A stretch of DNA of 48,750 nt from Brevibacillus fortis (GTDB lineage: Bacteria; Bacillota; Bacilli; Brevibacillales; Brevibacillaceae). Every line of letters starts with the position of its first letter. The stretch's first letter is position 1. Of the stretch, positions 31,092-41,476 are shown one piece after another. The notes under the pieces were generated by a model. It made no database searches and had not been told where the DNA came from. It saw only the letters and a list, made by a program, of their open reading frames with translations. The position numbers and the translations under genes are program-made. Location: positions 1 to 48,750 of the forward strand of contig NZ_PXZM01000028.1 in the NCBI RefSeq assembly GCF_003013395.1. The letters are read 5' to 3'.

Positions 31092-31595
31092 TTACCCAAT
31101 CAAAATTTGAATGATATCCGTTGCACTCAAAACAGCACTTGGTTTCGTCTCTTGCTCATTCAGACGAATTTGTCCGTCCTTGATCTTGCGGACAATCTGG
31201 TTGCGACTCCAGCCTTCTATTCGTTCAGACAGCAGCTTGTCGAGGCGGAAGCGGGCCTCTGCGCTCTCAATCCGAATCGTCACTTCCTGAACGCCTTTCT
31301 CTTGGTATTCATGCAAGGGGAGAGTAGAGAGTGGCGCGATTTCTTCACCAAACTCCGTATCTGGCACCTCCCGATGATCTGTAAAGGCTTTGTAGATGGC
31401 GAGCTTTTCGTTCCATGTATGATTTTTTTCACATTTATAGATAGCGAAGCGATAGATGTTTTTGCCGTTAGCGTTGTGGCGGCGGATGTTGGTATCGAAA
31501 AAGAGAACGGTTCGCCCACAATTGCTGCAGTATCGCTGGACTGGCTGATTTTCGTGATTTTCACGTAAAACCCACGTATGCTCGATGGTATGCAT
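31092..31595 (-). CDS. Zn-ribbon plus S4 RNA-binding domain protein
   Basis: A 167-residue protein. The N-terminal half carries a putative zinc ribbon (CSNCG at about residues 23-27 and CEKNH later, near residue 54). The C-terminal part (about 110-165) is an S4 domain: ARFRLDKLLSERIEGWSRNQIVRKIKDGQIRLNE, as in RNA-modifying and ribosome-associated proteins. The combination is conserved in some Bacilli without a known function; a role in ribosome quality control or RNA binding is a guess. AGGTGAAGG precedes the ATG. It is preceded by a long structured leader. Confidence 0.75.
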   Translation of the reverse strand: MHTIEHTWVLRENHENQPVQRYCSNCGRTVLFFDTNIRRHNANGKNIYRFAIYKCEKNHTWNEKLAIYKAFTDHREVPDTEFGEEIAPLSTLPLHEYQEKGVQEVTIRIESAEARFRLDKLLSERIEGWSRNQIVRKIKDGQIRLNEQETKPSAVLSATDIIQILIG

Positions 31596-31675
31596 GGTCC
31601 TTCACCTCGTGTAAAAAGTGAAAGGAACGCACTTGCTATTTGGATGTCCTGTAGGGCAGACCTGTTTTTGGACAC

Positions 31676-31708
31676 AAAAAACGGAGATTCCCCATAGCGA
31701 ACCTCCGT
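31676..31708 (-). terminator. leader terminator upstream of the S4 gene
   Basis: On the minus strand ACGGAGGTTC pairs with GAATCTCCGT (plus 31681-31690 and 31699-31708; one G-U), followed by TTTTT(T) at 31676-31680 and beyond. It stands about 80 bases before the gene and could terminate a leader RNA conditionally. Confidence 0.8.
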
Positions 31709-31882
31709 CAGGATTTACACCTACAGATTTCGTTACGTTCCTTTGTAATGGGAAAAAAGGGCAGACTGCACCCGTGCGAAAAACAGTTTGTTTTCCGAAG
31801 GGCAAGCTATCCAGTTTTTTAGGCCATTACAAAGTAGTTGTTGGCATACGTAGTTACCGTACCTTTCCATCCAAATAGACGT
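31709..31882 (-). promoter_or_regulatory. structured leader RNA of unknown class
   Basis: A minus-strand transcript from about 31882 to the terminator would be about 205 bases. It holds a perfect 11-bp stem (plus CTTTGTAATGG at 31741-31751 with CCATTACAAAG at 31824-31834) enclosing a 9-bp hairpin (plus 31777-31785 with 31789-31797). No conserved sequence of T-box, cobalamin, c-di-GMP, glycine, lysine or SAM elements is visible to me. It may be a protein-binding leader, an unassigned riboswitch or a stand-alone small RNA. Confidence 0.5.
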
Positions 31883-31888
31883 GGAATC

Positions 31889-31917
31889 AATATACCATAT
31901 AATGGGTTAGTTTCCAA
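31889..31917 (-). promoter_or_regulatory. sigma-A-like promoter of the S4 leader
   Basis: On the minus strand TTGGAA (plus 31912-31917) and TATATT (plus 31889-31894) are spaced by exactly 17 bases. The promoter overlaps the 3' end of the glycosyltransferase gene, so the S4 gene has its own start. Confidence 0.65.
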
Positions 31918-32791
31918 GGGGGATCGTATTGTTGAACACAGGTGGGCGAGTGGTTTTGACGCGTAAAGGAGCGGAGCCGTAGATTTGCTTCATCCAGGTT
32001 CGCGCTTCCGTAAAGTCACTCTCCCGATAGAGATGAAAAGCTGGATGGTGTGTGTCCACAAAAAGGGACAAACCCAAAGCCTGAGCCCGGATGCAGAAAT
32101 GACGGTCCTCGCCCCAGAAGCTCAGATTCGGAATTTGCTTAAAGCTGACGCCAGCCTGCAGCGCTTTTCTACGGATGAGGGTGCAAGCCCCTAAACCTCC
32201 TACCTCATATACGCCGGGGACACGGAGTTGTCCGTAGAAAGTGTACTTCCGCAAGTATTGTTCTTCTAATGAAATTTGTTCATGGCGTGCGCATTCGAAT
32301 TGGGTGTATTCATCTTTGAGCCACACCTGTGGGACGGGGACGGTATCTGGTGTCCAGCTCGTCCAGAAGATTTCAGATATGACCTGTTTGTCTGAGGAGA
32401 GCAAAACTTCCAAAGTAGCTGGTTGGAGAAGCAAATCCGAATCAATGAGGAAGAGGGCATCGTAATCATGTTGTTTGGCACGGGCGATCATTTCGTCCTT
32501 GAATTCAGCGACTTTCCAAACGAGTGCGTCGCTCCAGTAATGGGTCGTCTCATCGTATGTGTAAGGATGAATGCTGCCAGCAGCGGGGATAATGTCGACC
32601 TTTCCTGTGTGTTTGTCTGCAAAGTTTTGAAGGATTTTGCTCGAAAGCGGATCGGTATTGTCATCAACGAACAAATAGTGCAGCGTCAAGTTTGAGGTCG
32701 ACAGCTTTTCTAACGAGAACAAAAACATCCGGAGAACATCTGGTTTCTGGCAAACTGGACTGCCAATAAGCACGCTCGTTTTCACACTCAT
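31907..32791 (-). CDS. glycosyltransferase (GT2-like, GT-A fold)
   Basis: A 294-residue protein with a GT-A nucleotide-sugar-binding fold: SVLIGSPVCQKPDVLRMFLFSLEKL at the N-terminus, then the YLFVDDNTD loop, DALFLIDSDLLL with an Asp-Ser-Asp metal motif, and GEDRHFCIRAQALG as the likely catalytic acidic loop. No membrane helices are seen. Its ATG overlaps the upstream glycosyltransferase stop (ATGA), and AGAGGTGG precedes it. With its partner it may glycosylate cell-surface or spore-surface proteins. Confidence 0.82.
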   Translation of the reverse strand: MSVKTSVLIGSPVCQKPDVLRMFLFSLEKLSTSNLTLHYLFVDDNTDPLSSKILQNFADKHTGKVDIIPAAGSIHPYTYDETTHYWSDALVWKVAEFKDEMIARAKQHDYDALFLIDSDLLLQPATLEVLLSSDKQVISEIFWTSWTPDTVPVPQVWLKDEYTQFECARHEQISLEEQYLRKYTFYGQLRVPGVYEVGGLGACTLIRRKALQAGVSFKQIPNLSFWGEDRHFCIRAQALGLSLFVDTHHPAFHLYRESDFTEARTWMKQIYGSAPLRVKTTRPPVFNNTIPLGN

Positions 32792-33891
32792 CGAACCACC
32801 TCTCGTTTTTGTGCGAAGTACGAAGCATGTATGGAGCTCGCTGTGTAATCGTAGACAAGAGATTCATGTGACTTGCCCAAGCGCTCCATGCATCGTCCCA
32901 AAAAGTGAAAAGCGTAAAAGCTCCCCATCCCTTGCTCACTAAAATGCTCCCACTGATTGTCCCCGATCTCCAAGCAAGACTCGAAAGCTTTTATCGCCTC
33001 GGCATACAAGCCATGCTCCATCAGGAAAATGCCTTTGTAAAAATGAAGATCTACGTAATTGGGATAGATCTGGATAGCTCGTGCAATACCCGGCCATGCT
33101 CCGCGCATACTGCCATGCTGGAAAAGAATATCGAATTTCAGCTTGTAGCAAATAGACGGGGGAGGCTGTTTGGTGGTCAAAAAGCCTTTGATCGCTTGAT
33201 TCACCAGTGTAAATGCATGCTCCCATTGTTTAGCGCGAAAAAATTCGTTTGCGAGATGGTAATCACACCACGGGTCTTGTTTGGATTGCTTTCTTTCTTT
33301 ACGTAAGAGCTTTAAGTTGCGCAAAGCTTTTTGTTTTCGTTGAAAGGCATCGTCCATATATCCGAGATGATGGATATGTACAGGTAGCAAAGGGACAGCG
33401 AGATCCATAGAAATGGAGGCCGGCCATTGAAGCACTTCGTGTATGTCTCGCACAAAACGGAACCCTTTTTTGTTGCGAAATAAGCGGATTTGCCCGGATC
33501 GGTAGGCGGAGTGGCGCGAAGCTTGCTCCTTTTGCGAACCAGTGTAATGGATCATTTTCATAAAAAAGGCGTCGCCTTTGCTCGCACTCACAGCTTGACG
33601 AAGCACTCCCGGTTTTTCTTCCTGTACGATTTCATCTGCATCCAGCCATAAAATCCACTCTCCCTTGGCAACTTGCAATCCGGCGTTTCTTGCTTTCGCA
33701 AAGCTGTTTTCCCAAGGAATTTCCAGAACTTTCGCTCCGTATTTCCGACAAATATCCTGTGTACCATCGGTTGATCCTGTATCGACAACAATGATCTCGT
33801 CTACCACCATATGCACGCTGGACAGACATGCTTCGATCTGGTCTGCTTCGTCTTTGACGATCATGCATAGGGAAAGGAGAGGAGGGCTCAT
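32788..33891 (-). CDS. GT2 glycosyltransferase with TPR-like C-terminus
   Basis: A 367-residue protein from the ATG at 33891 (AAGGTGAT upstream); an open extension to 34014 has no ribosome binding site and lies in the divergent promoter region. The N-terminal GT2 domain has LSLCMIVKDEADQIEACLSSV, IIVVDTGSTDGTQDI and WILWLDADEIV with the DAD metal motif. The region beyond residue 200 is helical with tetratricopeptide-like spacing, as in the SunS-type and related protein glycosyltransferases. It faces the similar gene at 34042 across a 150-base divergent gap. Confidence 0.85.
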   Translation of the reverse strand: MSPPLLSLCMIVKDEADQIEACLSSVHMVVDEIIVVDTGSTDGTQDICRKYGAKVLEIPWENSFAKARNAGLQVAKGEWILWLDADEIVQEEKPGVLRQAVSASKGDAFFMKMIHYTGSQKEQASRHSAYRSGQIRLFRNKKGFRFVRDIHEVLQWPASISMDLAVPLLPVHIHHLGYMDDAFQRKQKALRNLKLLRKERKQSKQDPWCDYHLANEFFRAKQWEHAFTLVNQAIKGFLTTKQPPPSICYKLKFDILFQHGSMRGAWPGIARAIQIYPNYVDLHFYKGIFLMEHGLYAEAIKAFESCLEIGDNQWEHFSEQGMGSFYAFHFLGRCMERLGKSHESLVYDYTASSIHASYFAQKREVVR

Positions 33892-34041
33892 TCGGATAAT
33901 CACCTTCTTTTCGTTGTTGTCAGAACATATTGTTACACCATATTCGTGCGAGCAGATGGTTATGAAAGTACGGATACATAAAGGGGGATGGAAGGAAATA
34001 GGATGTTGAGACAATGATTTTTTGGGGAGGGGGCGATCTGC

Positions 34042-35130
34042 ATGTTCACGGTTAGCTTGTGCATGATCGTTCGGGATGAGGAAGAATCACTCGGTCGATG
34101 CTTGTCGACGGTCTACGATTTGGTGGATGAAATCATCATTGTCGATACAGGGTCTACTGATCGGACCAAGGAAATTGCATTGACCTATGGTGCACAATTA
34201 TTTGATTTTACATGGGTGGACGATTTTTCAGCAGCTCGTAACTTTGCTTTTGCACAAGCCCAGATGACGTACATTTTGTGGCTAGATGCGGATGATGTGC
34301 TTTTGGAAGTGGATAGGGAACGCTTTGTTGCATTGAAGACCACGGACAACTTTGATTATGACAGTGTCTCGATGCCGTACCACTTGATGGTAGATGAGCG
34401 AGGACAGCCCGTTCAATCTTTGCGAAGAAATCGTCTCGTCCGACGGAAGTGTGACTTTGTTTGGCATGGGGCGGTCCATGAGTATTTGGCCGTCACGGGT
34501 GAAATCCTGCATAGCGAAATAGCCGTTACTCACCAAAAGAATAAGCCTTATACGGATCGGAATTTGCAAATTTATGTAAAGCGCAAGGAAAAAGGCGAAG
34601 TTTTTGATCCGCGTGACCAATTTTATTTTGCAAATGAATTGTTCGATCATGCGAAGTACGAAGAGGCGGCTGAGCAATATCAGTTGTTTTTGGATGGGGG
34701 CTTGGGCTGGATCGAGGATCAACTATGGGCGTGTCAGAAGCAGTCAGAGTGTTACGCACACTTGAAGCAACCTGAAAAACAAATTCAATCTTTGACCAGG
34801 ACACTTGCGATTGACCTTCCGCGTGCGGAGATTTGCTGCAGGATGGGGGCTTTTTTTGTGGAGAAGCAAGATTTCCCGAAGGCCATTTACTGGTACCGGC
34901 AGGCGACATTATTGGAGCGGCCACAAGGTTCCATGGGGAAGGTAGATGAATCGGCATGGACGTGGTTGCCTCATATACAGCTATGCTTCTGCTACGATCG
35001 GATCGGGGATCAACGAAAGGCTAAGATTCATCACGACATGGCAAAGCTGTATTACCCGACGCATCCAAGTGTAGCGTACAACGAAGCTTATTTTGCAAGG
35101 CTGGAGGAACTGAATTCGGTCGAACAATAG
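34042..35130 (+). CDS. GT2 glycosyltransferase with TPR-like C-terminus
   Basis: A 362-residue paralogue of the divergent gene. The GT2 domain shows VSLCMIVRDEEESLGRCLSTV, IIIVDTGSTDRTKEI, the conserved DDFSAARNFAF and YILWLDADDVL. The C-terminal 200 residues contain TPR-type helix pairs, for instance FYFANELFDHAKYEEAAEQYQLFLDGG. GGGGAGGGGG precedes the ATG. Closeness to the collagen-like gene 440 bases downstream suggests a role in glycosylating its Thr-rich stalk, as happens around bclA in the Bacillus cereus group. Confidence 0.86.
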   Translation: MFTVSLCMIVRDEEESLGRCLSTVYDLVDEIIIVDTGSTDRTKEIALTYGAQLFDFTWVDDFSAARNFAFAQAQMTYILWLDADDVLLEVDRERFVALKTTDNFDYDSVSMPYHLMVDERGQPVQSLRRNRLVRRKCDFVWHGAVHEYLAVTGEILHSEIAVTHQKNKPYTDRNLQIYVKRKEKGEVFDPRDQFYFANELFDHAKYEEAAEQYQLFLDGGLGWIEDQLWACQKQSECYAHLKQPEKQIQSLTRTLAIDLPRAEICCRMGAFFVEKQDFPKAIYWYRQATLLERPQGSMGKVDESAWTWLPHIQLCFCYDRIGDQRKAKIHHDMAKLYYPTHPSVAYNEAYFARLEELNSVEQ

Positions 35131-38126
<2,996 letters not shown>

Positions 38127-38132
38127 TAGGGC

Positions 38133-38163
38133 AAAAGGAGCTACGATGAAAAGTAGCTCCTTT
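38133..38163 (+). terminator. intrinsic terminator after the collagen-like gene
   Basis: AAAGGAGCTAC at 38134-38144 pairs exactly with GTAGCTCCTTT at 38153-38163, followed by CCCTTT. Confidence 0.85.
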
Positions 38164-38226
38164 CCCTTTGCTATTTCTTTTTCGTTAAAGTAGTAAAAAT
38201 ATTTAGTTAATTAACAGCAATAATAG

Positions 38227-38232
38227 TATAAT
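38227..38232 (+). promoter_or_regulatory. TATAAT -10 element before the sporulation-type kinase
   Basis: A perfect TATAAT lies 41 bases before the kinase start; the -35 position (TAGTTA) is weak, so activation may be required. A GTTAATTAAC palindrome (38206-38215) sits just upstream. Confidence 0.35.
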
Positions 38233-38273
38233 AGGTTGGAAGGGGATTTGCCTATTATTCGGAGTGGGGATAG

Positions 38274-39416
38274 ATGCCGATGGATGACTTGGCAGTATAT
38301 TTGGACAAGCACGAGGCAACGATCGTGAAAGAATTCAAGCGAGGAATTGCCGTTTCGGACAGTGATCAATACAGGGGATTGATCCATCTGAATGGGCGAG
38401 CACTGTATCGGATGGTTATTGAATATTTTCGTTCGGAAATCACTCTTGAGGATATTAAAGAATTGGCTTACAAGGTCGCCTATGAACGAAACCGGGCAGA
38501 GACCAACATTGGCGATTTCGTCTCCAACGTTTGCATGGGCCGGGAAATGGTTATCGATCTTCTCCAAAAAGGTCCGTTTTCGCCTGCCGCTTTAATGCCT
38601 GCCTTATTGAAAATAAACGAATGCTTCGATGTCTTTTTGGTGCACGCTGTTTTCAAATACACGGATCTCAAAGACCACGACCTGGAAGAGAAAAAGCTAT
38701 TTATCGAGCGTTCTCACAAAGACAGGCTCACGATTCTGGGGCAAATGGCATCCAGCTTCGTCCATGAATTCCGCAATCCGCTTACTTCTATTATGGGATT
38801 CTCTCGTTTGTTAAAAGAAGATTATCCGAATCTCCCTTACGTAGAGATTATTGAAAATGAGCTGCGGCAACTGAACTACCGAGTTTCGCAGTTTTTGCTG
38901 GTCTCGAAAAAGGGAGTGGTCTATAAGCAAATGGAGGTTTTTAGCGTCTGGGAGTTGTTCGATGAGATTCTGTCATTCCTCTATCCGAATATCGTTGACG
39001 TGAATGTGGATATCAAATGCAGTATCGATCCTACCTTTCAACTAAAAGGCTACAAGGATGAGATGAAGCAGGTGTTTATCAACATCATTTCCAATGCGCT
39101 GGATGCGTTACATAAAAAAACAGGCGGTAAGGAGATTGTCATTGAGGTGTCCCAAACACCTGACAGGTCCTTGATTATGGTTTCCAACAATGGATCGCCA
39201 ATTCCACCCGACCTGCTTTCGGTTATTTTTGAACCGTTTTTCACGACGAAGGAGCTCGGTACTGGAATTGGCTTATACGTCTGCAAAGAAATCATTGAGC
39301 GGCATGGAGGAACGATTATGTGCGAGTCTACTGATCAGAGGACGCAATTTTCCATGCAATTCAAGCCTTGCGACACATGTACGAGTGGCTCGATGTCGAT
39401 GAGCACCCATATCTAA
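38274..39416 (+). CDS. soluble histidine kinase, sporulation-sensor type
   Basis: A 380-residue kinase without membrane helices. The N-terminal 130 residues are all helical (RALYRMVIEYFRSEITLEDIKELAYKVAYERNRAETNIGDFV) and resemble the HisK_N/globin-like sensor domains of sporulation kinases and their inhibitors. The HisKA motif is SSFVHEFRNPLTSIMGFSRLL, with His as phosphoacceptor; the HATPase has NIISNALDAL, VSNNGSPIPP and FFTTKELGTGIGLYVCKEI. No response regulator is adjacent, as for KinA-E-like orphan kinases that feed Spo0F. A second in-frame ATG at 38280 has better ribosome binding spacing. Confidence 0.82.
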   Translation: MPMDDLAVYLDKHEATIVKEFKRGIAVSDSDQYRGLIHLNGRALYRMVIEYFRSEITLEDIKELAYKVAYERNRAETNIGDFVSNVCMGREMVIDLLQKGPFSPAALMPALLKINECFDVFLVHAVFKYTDLKDHDLEEKKLFIERSHKDRLTILGQMASSFVHEFRNPLTSIMGFSRLLKEDYPNLPYVEIIENELRQLNYRVSQFLLVSKKGVVYKQMEVFSVWELFDEILSFLYPNIVDVNVDIKCSIDPTFQLKGYKDEMKQVFINIISNALDALHKKTGGKEIVIEVSQTPDRSLIMVSNNGSPIPPDLLSVIFEPFFTTKELGTGIGLYVCKEIIERHGGTIMCESTDQRTQFSMQFKPCDTCTSGSMSMSTHI

Positions 39417-39425
39417 TCCTACAAA

Positions 39426-39489
39426 AACGACCTATTCATGAAGGCACGATCGATAACAGACGTGCACCATGAATAAGGCGTTTTTTTTA
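39426..39489 (+). terminator. bidirectional terminator between convergent genes
   Basis: CCTATTCATG at 39431-39440 pairs with CATGAATAAGG at 39468-39478 (one bulge), with GCACG/CGTGC inside, flanked by AAAAACG and CGTTTTTTTT. It serves both the kinase and the convergent acyltransferase. Confidence 0.85.
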
Positions 39490-39508
39490 ATGGTACAAAC
39501 GTGACTGT

Positions 39509-40549
39509 TTATTTGCTAGCGTGAAGCTGCCTGCGTGTTTGTCGCATAGCTTTGGTGATAAGCTCCAGTTTGTTTACCAGCCAGACTAGCATGAGCGCCA
39601 ACAAACAACTGCACCCAATAATCAGGAGCAAATATAGCAGCGAGTACCATGTGTTTTCAAACAACCAAGCCACCTCGCCGTATTTCTCAAATAGATAATC
39701 TTTGAACATGATCAAAAATGCAGAGTGAAACAAGAAAATAAAATACGTCAGCCCTTTTCGAAACCTGATGTGCAAACGATCGACGCGTTCCAGAAAGAAG
39801 ACCATAAGTACGAGAAACGATAGTAGCGTGGCGAAGACAAAGGTCAAATGCACAGCCACATACAGCTTGTTTGAGACAACAAAAAACAGCGCAGCCGCAG
39901 TAGAAACACCCGTCATCAGCGTAAGGATGGAGCGGTTGTTTCGCAAAAAGGTAAGAATCGATTCACGGTACCAAAATAACACGTGCCCCATGTACAGGGT
40001 AAAAATCCAGCTCGGGAGCATATGACGCGTGCTGAGTCCGAACCAGCCCTGATGGATAAAGTTGATGTACACATACTGGATACCAAGCAAAATCCAAATG
40101 ACGTACAAAATGTTGCGCTTGGTGATCACACGGCGAAACAGATAGGCAAAAACGTAATACTGGCAAATCATAAACACAAAGTAGAGATGGTCACCTGTTT
40201 TGCCTAAAACAATGTTCGTAAAATCCTGGGCAGTATGAGGCATCCCTTTTTTCAACAAGTAATGGTACAGGACGCCAGATACTAAATAAGGGACAAAAAT
40301 ATACAGAAGCTTCCCTGAAAAAAACTCGCGAGCAGTAGGGCTCTTGGCTTCAAAAGAATAAGCGGTCAAATAACCGGTGGCAATCGTCAACAGGACAGTG
40401 CCGTAGCGACTGATCTGATTGAGGGCCACGATCCAAAACGGATCTGTAAAAGAAAGTGCAGAAGCCGTGAAATGACCGACTACAACGAGAAAACTTGAGA
40501 AGAGCTGGATGTAAAACAGAGATTTCAAGATTTTTGAATCTGTATACAT
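39509..40549 (-). CDS. acyltransferase-3 family membrane protein
   Basis: A 346-residue integral membrane protein with about ten hydrophobic helices, of the acyltransferase 3/OafA-like family that O-acetylates surface polysaccharides or other extracellular molecules. The first helix region (FYIQLFSSFLVVVGHFTASAL) has the catalytic-type His after the first membrane segment. The ATG at 40549 is preceded by GGAG with a 9-base gap; the frame stays open to 40720, but that part runs through the terminator of the next gene and is unlikely. Confidence 0.78.
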   Translation of the reverse strand: MYTDSKILKSLFYIQLFSSFLVVVGHFTASALSFTDPFWIVALNQISRYGTVLLTIATGYLTAYSFEAKSPTAREFFSGKLLYIFVPYLVSGVLYHYLLKKGMPHTAQDFTNIVLGKTGDHLYFVFMICQYYVFAYLFRRVITKRNILYVIWILLGIQYVYINFIHQGWFGLSTRHMLPSWIFTLYMGHVLFWYRESILTFLRNNRSILTLMTGVSTAAALFFVVSNKLYVAVHLTFVFATLLSFLVLMVFFLERVDRLHIRFRKGLTYFIFLFHSAFLIMFKDYLFEKYGEVAWLFENTWYSLLYLLLIIGCSCLLALMLVWLVNKLELITKAMRQTRRQLHASK

Positions 40550-40691
40550 TTCGATATTCTCCATTTCATCGTTTGTCGGCTGACGTTGTCGCTCAAACAA
40601 TAAACTGTGAATAGTTTTTATGATAATAAAGTTTTCTTTGAATTGTATTTGGACAGGGGAGGGGAGTTCTGGAAAAGTGGGAAAAAGAAAG

Positions 40692-40717
40692 AAAGCCACA
40701 CCTGTACGTGTGGCTTT
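40692..40717 (-). terminator. intrinsic terminator of the 102-residue protein gene
   Basis: AAAGCCACAC (40692-40701) pairs exactly with GTGTGGCTTT (40708-40717). On the minus strand it is followed by CTTTCTTTTT. Confidence 0.8.
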
Positions 40718-40723
40718 CATGCA

Positions 40724-41032
40724 TTATTTCGGATTCTTTTTCATTTCATCGATGGTCTCACTGACCACAAACGCCAAATCGTCATTGCCAAACAACGACA
40801 ATACACCAAGGAGAGTCGCATCAGGAATGTCCTCTGCTTCTTCTTTTGGTACGGTATTGTCCAGCATTTGAGCGAGTAACGTATTTTCCCCTTGAGCGGG
40901 ATAAGCGCGGCGGTATAATTCGCGTGCATCTAGACCATGATTCACACACCATTGGGCAAAAACGAGAATCATCATGCCCTCGTCGCGCTGATAAGCTTGA
41001 ATCACTTGATCTTCCATCTCTTTTCGGTTCAT
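40724..41032 (-). CDS. conserved small acidic protein
   Basis: A 102-residue helical, acidic protein (NRKEMEDQVIQAYQRDEGMMILVFAQWCVNHGLDARELYRRAYP, then ATLLGVLSLFGNDDLAFVVSETIDEM). The ATG at 41032 is 7 bases after AGGAG; the ATG two codons upstream is too close to it. No family recognised; similar small proteins occur in Bacilli. Probably cytoplasmic. Confidence 0.65.
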   Translation of the reverse strand: MNRKEMEDQVIQAYQRDEGMMILVFAQWCVNHGLDARELYRRAYPAQGENTLLAQMLDNTVPKEEAEDIPDATLLGVLSLFGNDDLAFVVSETIDEMKKNPK

Positions 41033-41117
41033 GGGCATACTCCTCTAACATTCGTACGTCATGAGCTTATTGTAGAGAAGAGCAAGAATACCCGCAAGAA
41101 AAAAGAAGCGAAGAGGA

Positions 41118-41324
41118 TCAAGAGTTCCGCCTGCCGCTGTGGTTGGTTATGACCGGCAGCATGCGCGTGTCTTTTACCATACTAGAATGGCAAAAGGGGC
41201 AGCTCGGGCTCTTATCAAAGGAAAAGTTATCTCTCATCCAGCACGTACAGCCCTCGTTACTGCACGTCCATACATCTGTTTCCTCTTCTTCGATTGGAAC
41301 GACTGCTTTTTTTGAGAAATACAC
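41118..41324 (-). CDS. cold-inducible YdjO-like zinc-ribbon protein
   Basis: A 68-residue protein starting with GTG, 7 bases after AAGGAGG. The pattern DVWTCSNEGCTCWMRDNFSFDKSPSCPFCHSSMV, with CxxxxC and CxxC pairs, matches the YdjO family of Bacillus, described as cold-inducible and of unknown mechanism. A longer ATG frame from 41348 places the ribosome binding site inside the gene, so I prefer the GTG. Confidence 0.75.
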   Translation of the reverse strand: MYFSKKAVVPIEEEETDVWTCSNEGCTCWMRDNFSFDKSPSCPFCHSSMVKDTRMLPVITNHSGRRNS

Positions 41325-41423
41325 ATGAACTCCTCCTTTGCAGGGCAAAAGTGCACAAAGTAACCTCTATTAATGTGTGATGGAAAGCTCATGAATATAC
41401 CAAGATTTTCTTTGTGAGAAGGT

Positions 41424-41461
41424 AAAAAAAGAGACCACGCTTTCATAGCCGTAGCCTCTTT
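41424..41461 (-). terminator. intrinsic terminator of the signalling operon
   Basis: On the minus strand AAAGAGGCTACG pairs over 12 bases (two G-U) with CGTGGTCTCTTT (plus 41450-41461 and 41428-41439), followed by TTTTTT. Confidence 0.9.
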
Positions 41462-41476
41462 CGTCCATTGAGATAG

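Noticed and set aside
31709..31882. c-di-GMP, T-box, cobalamin or 6S RNA at the S4 leader
   Set aside because: None of the conserved core sequences could be found and the 5' and 3' ends do not pair as in 6S RNA; kept as unassigned leader instead.
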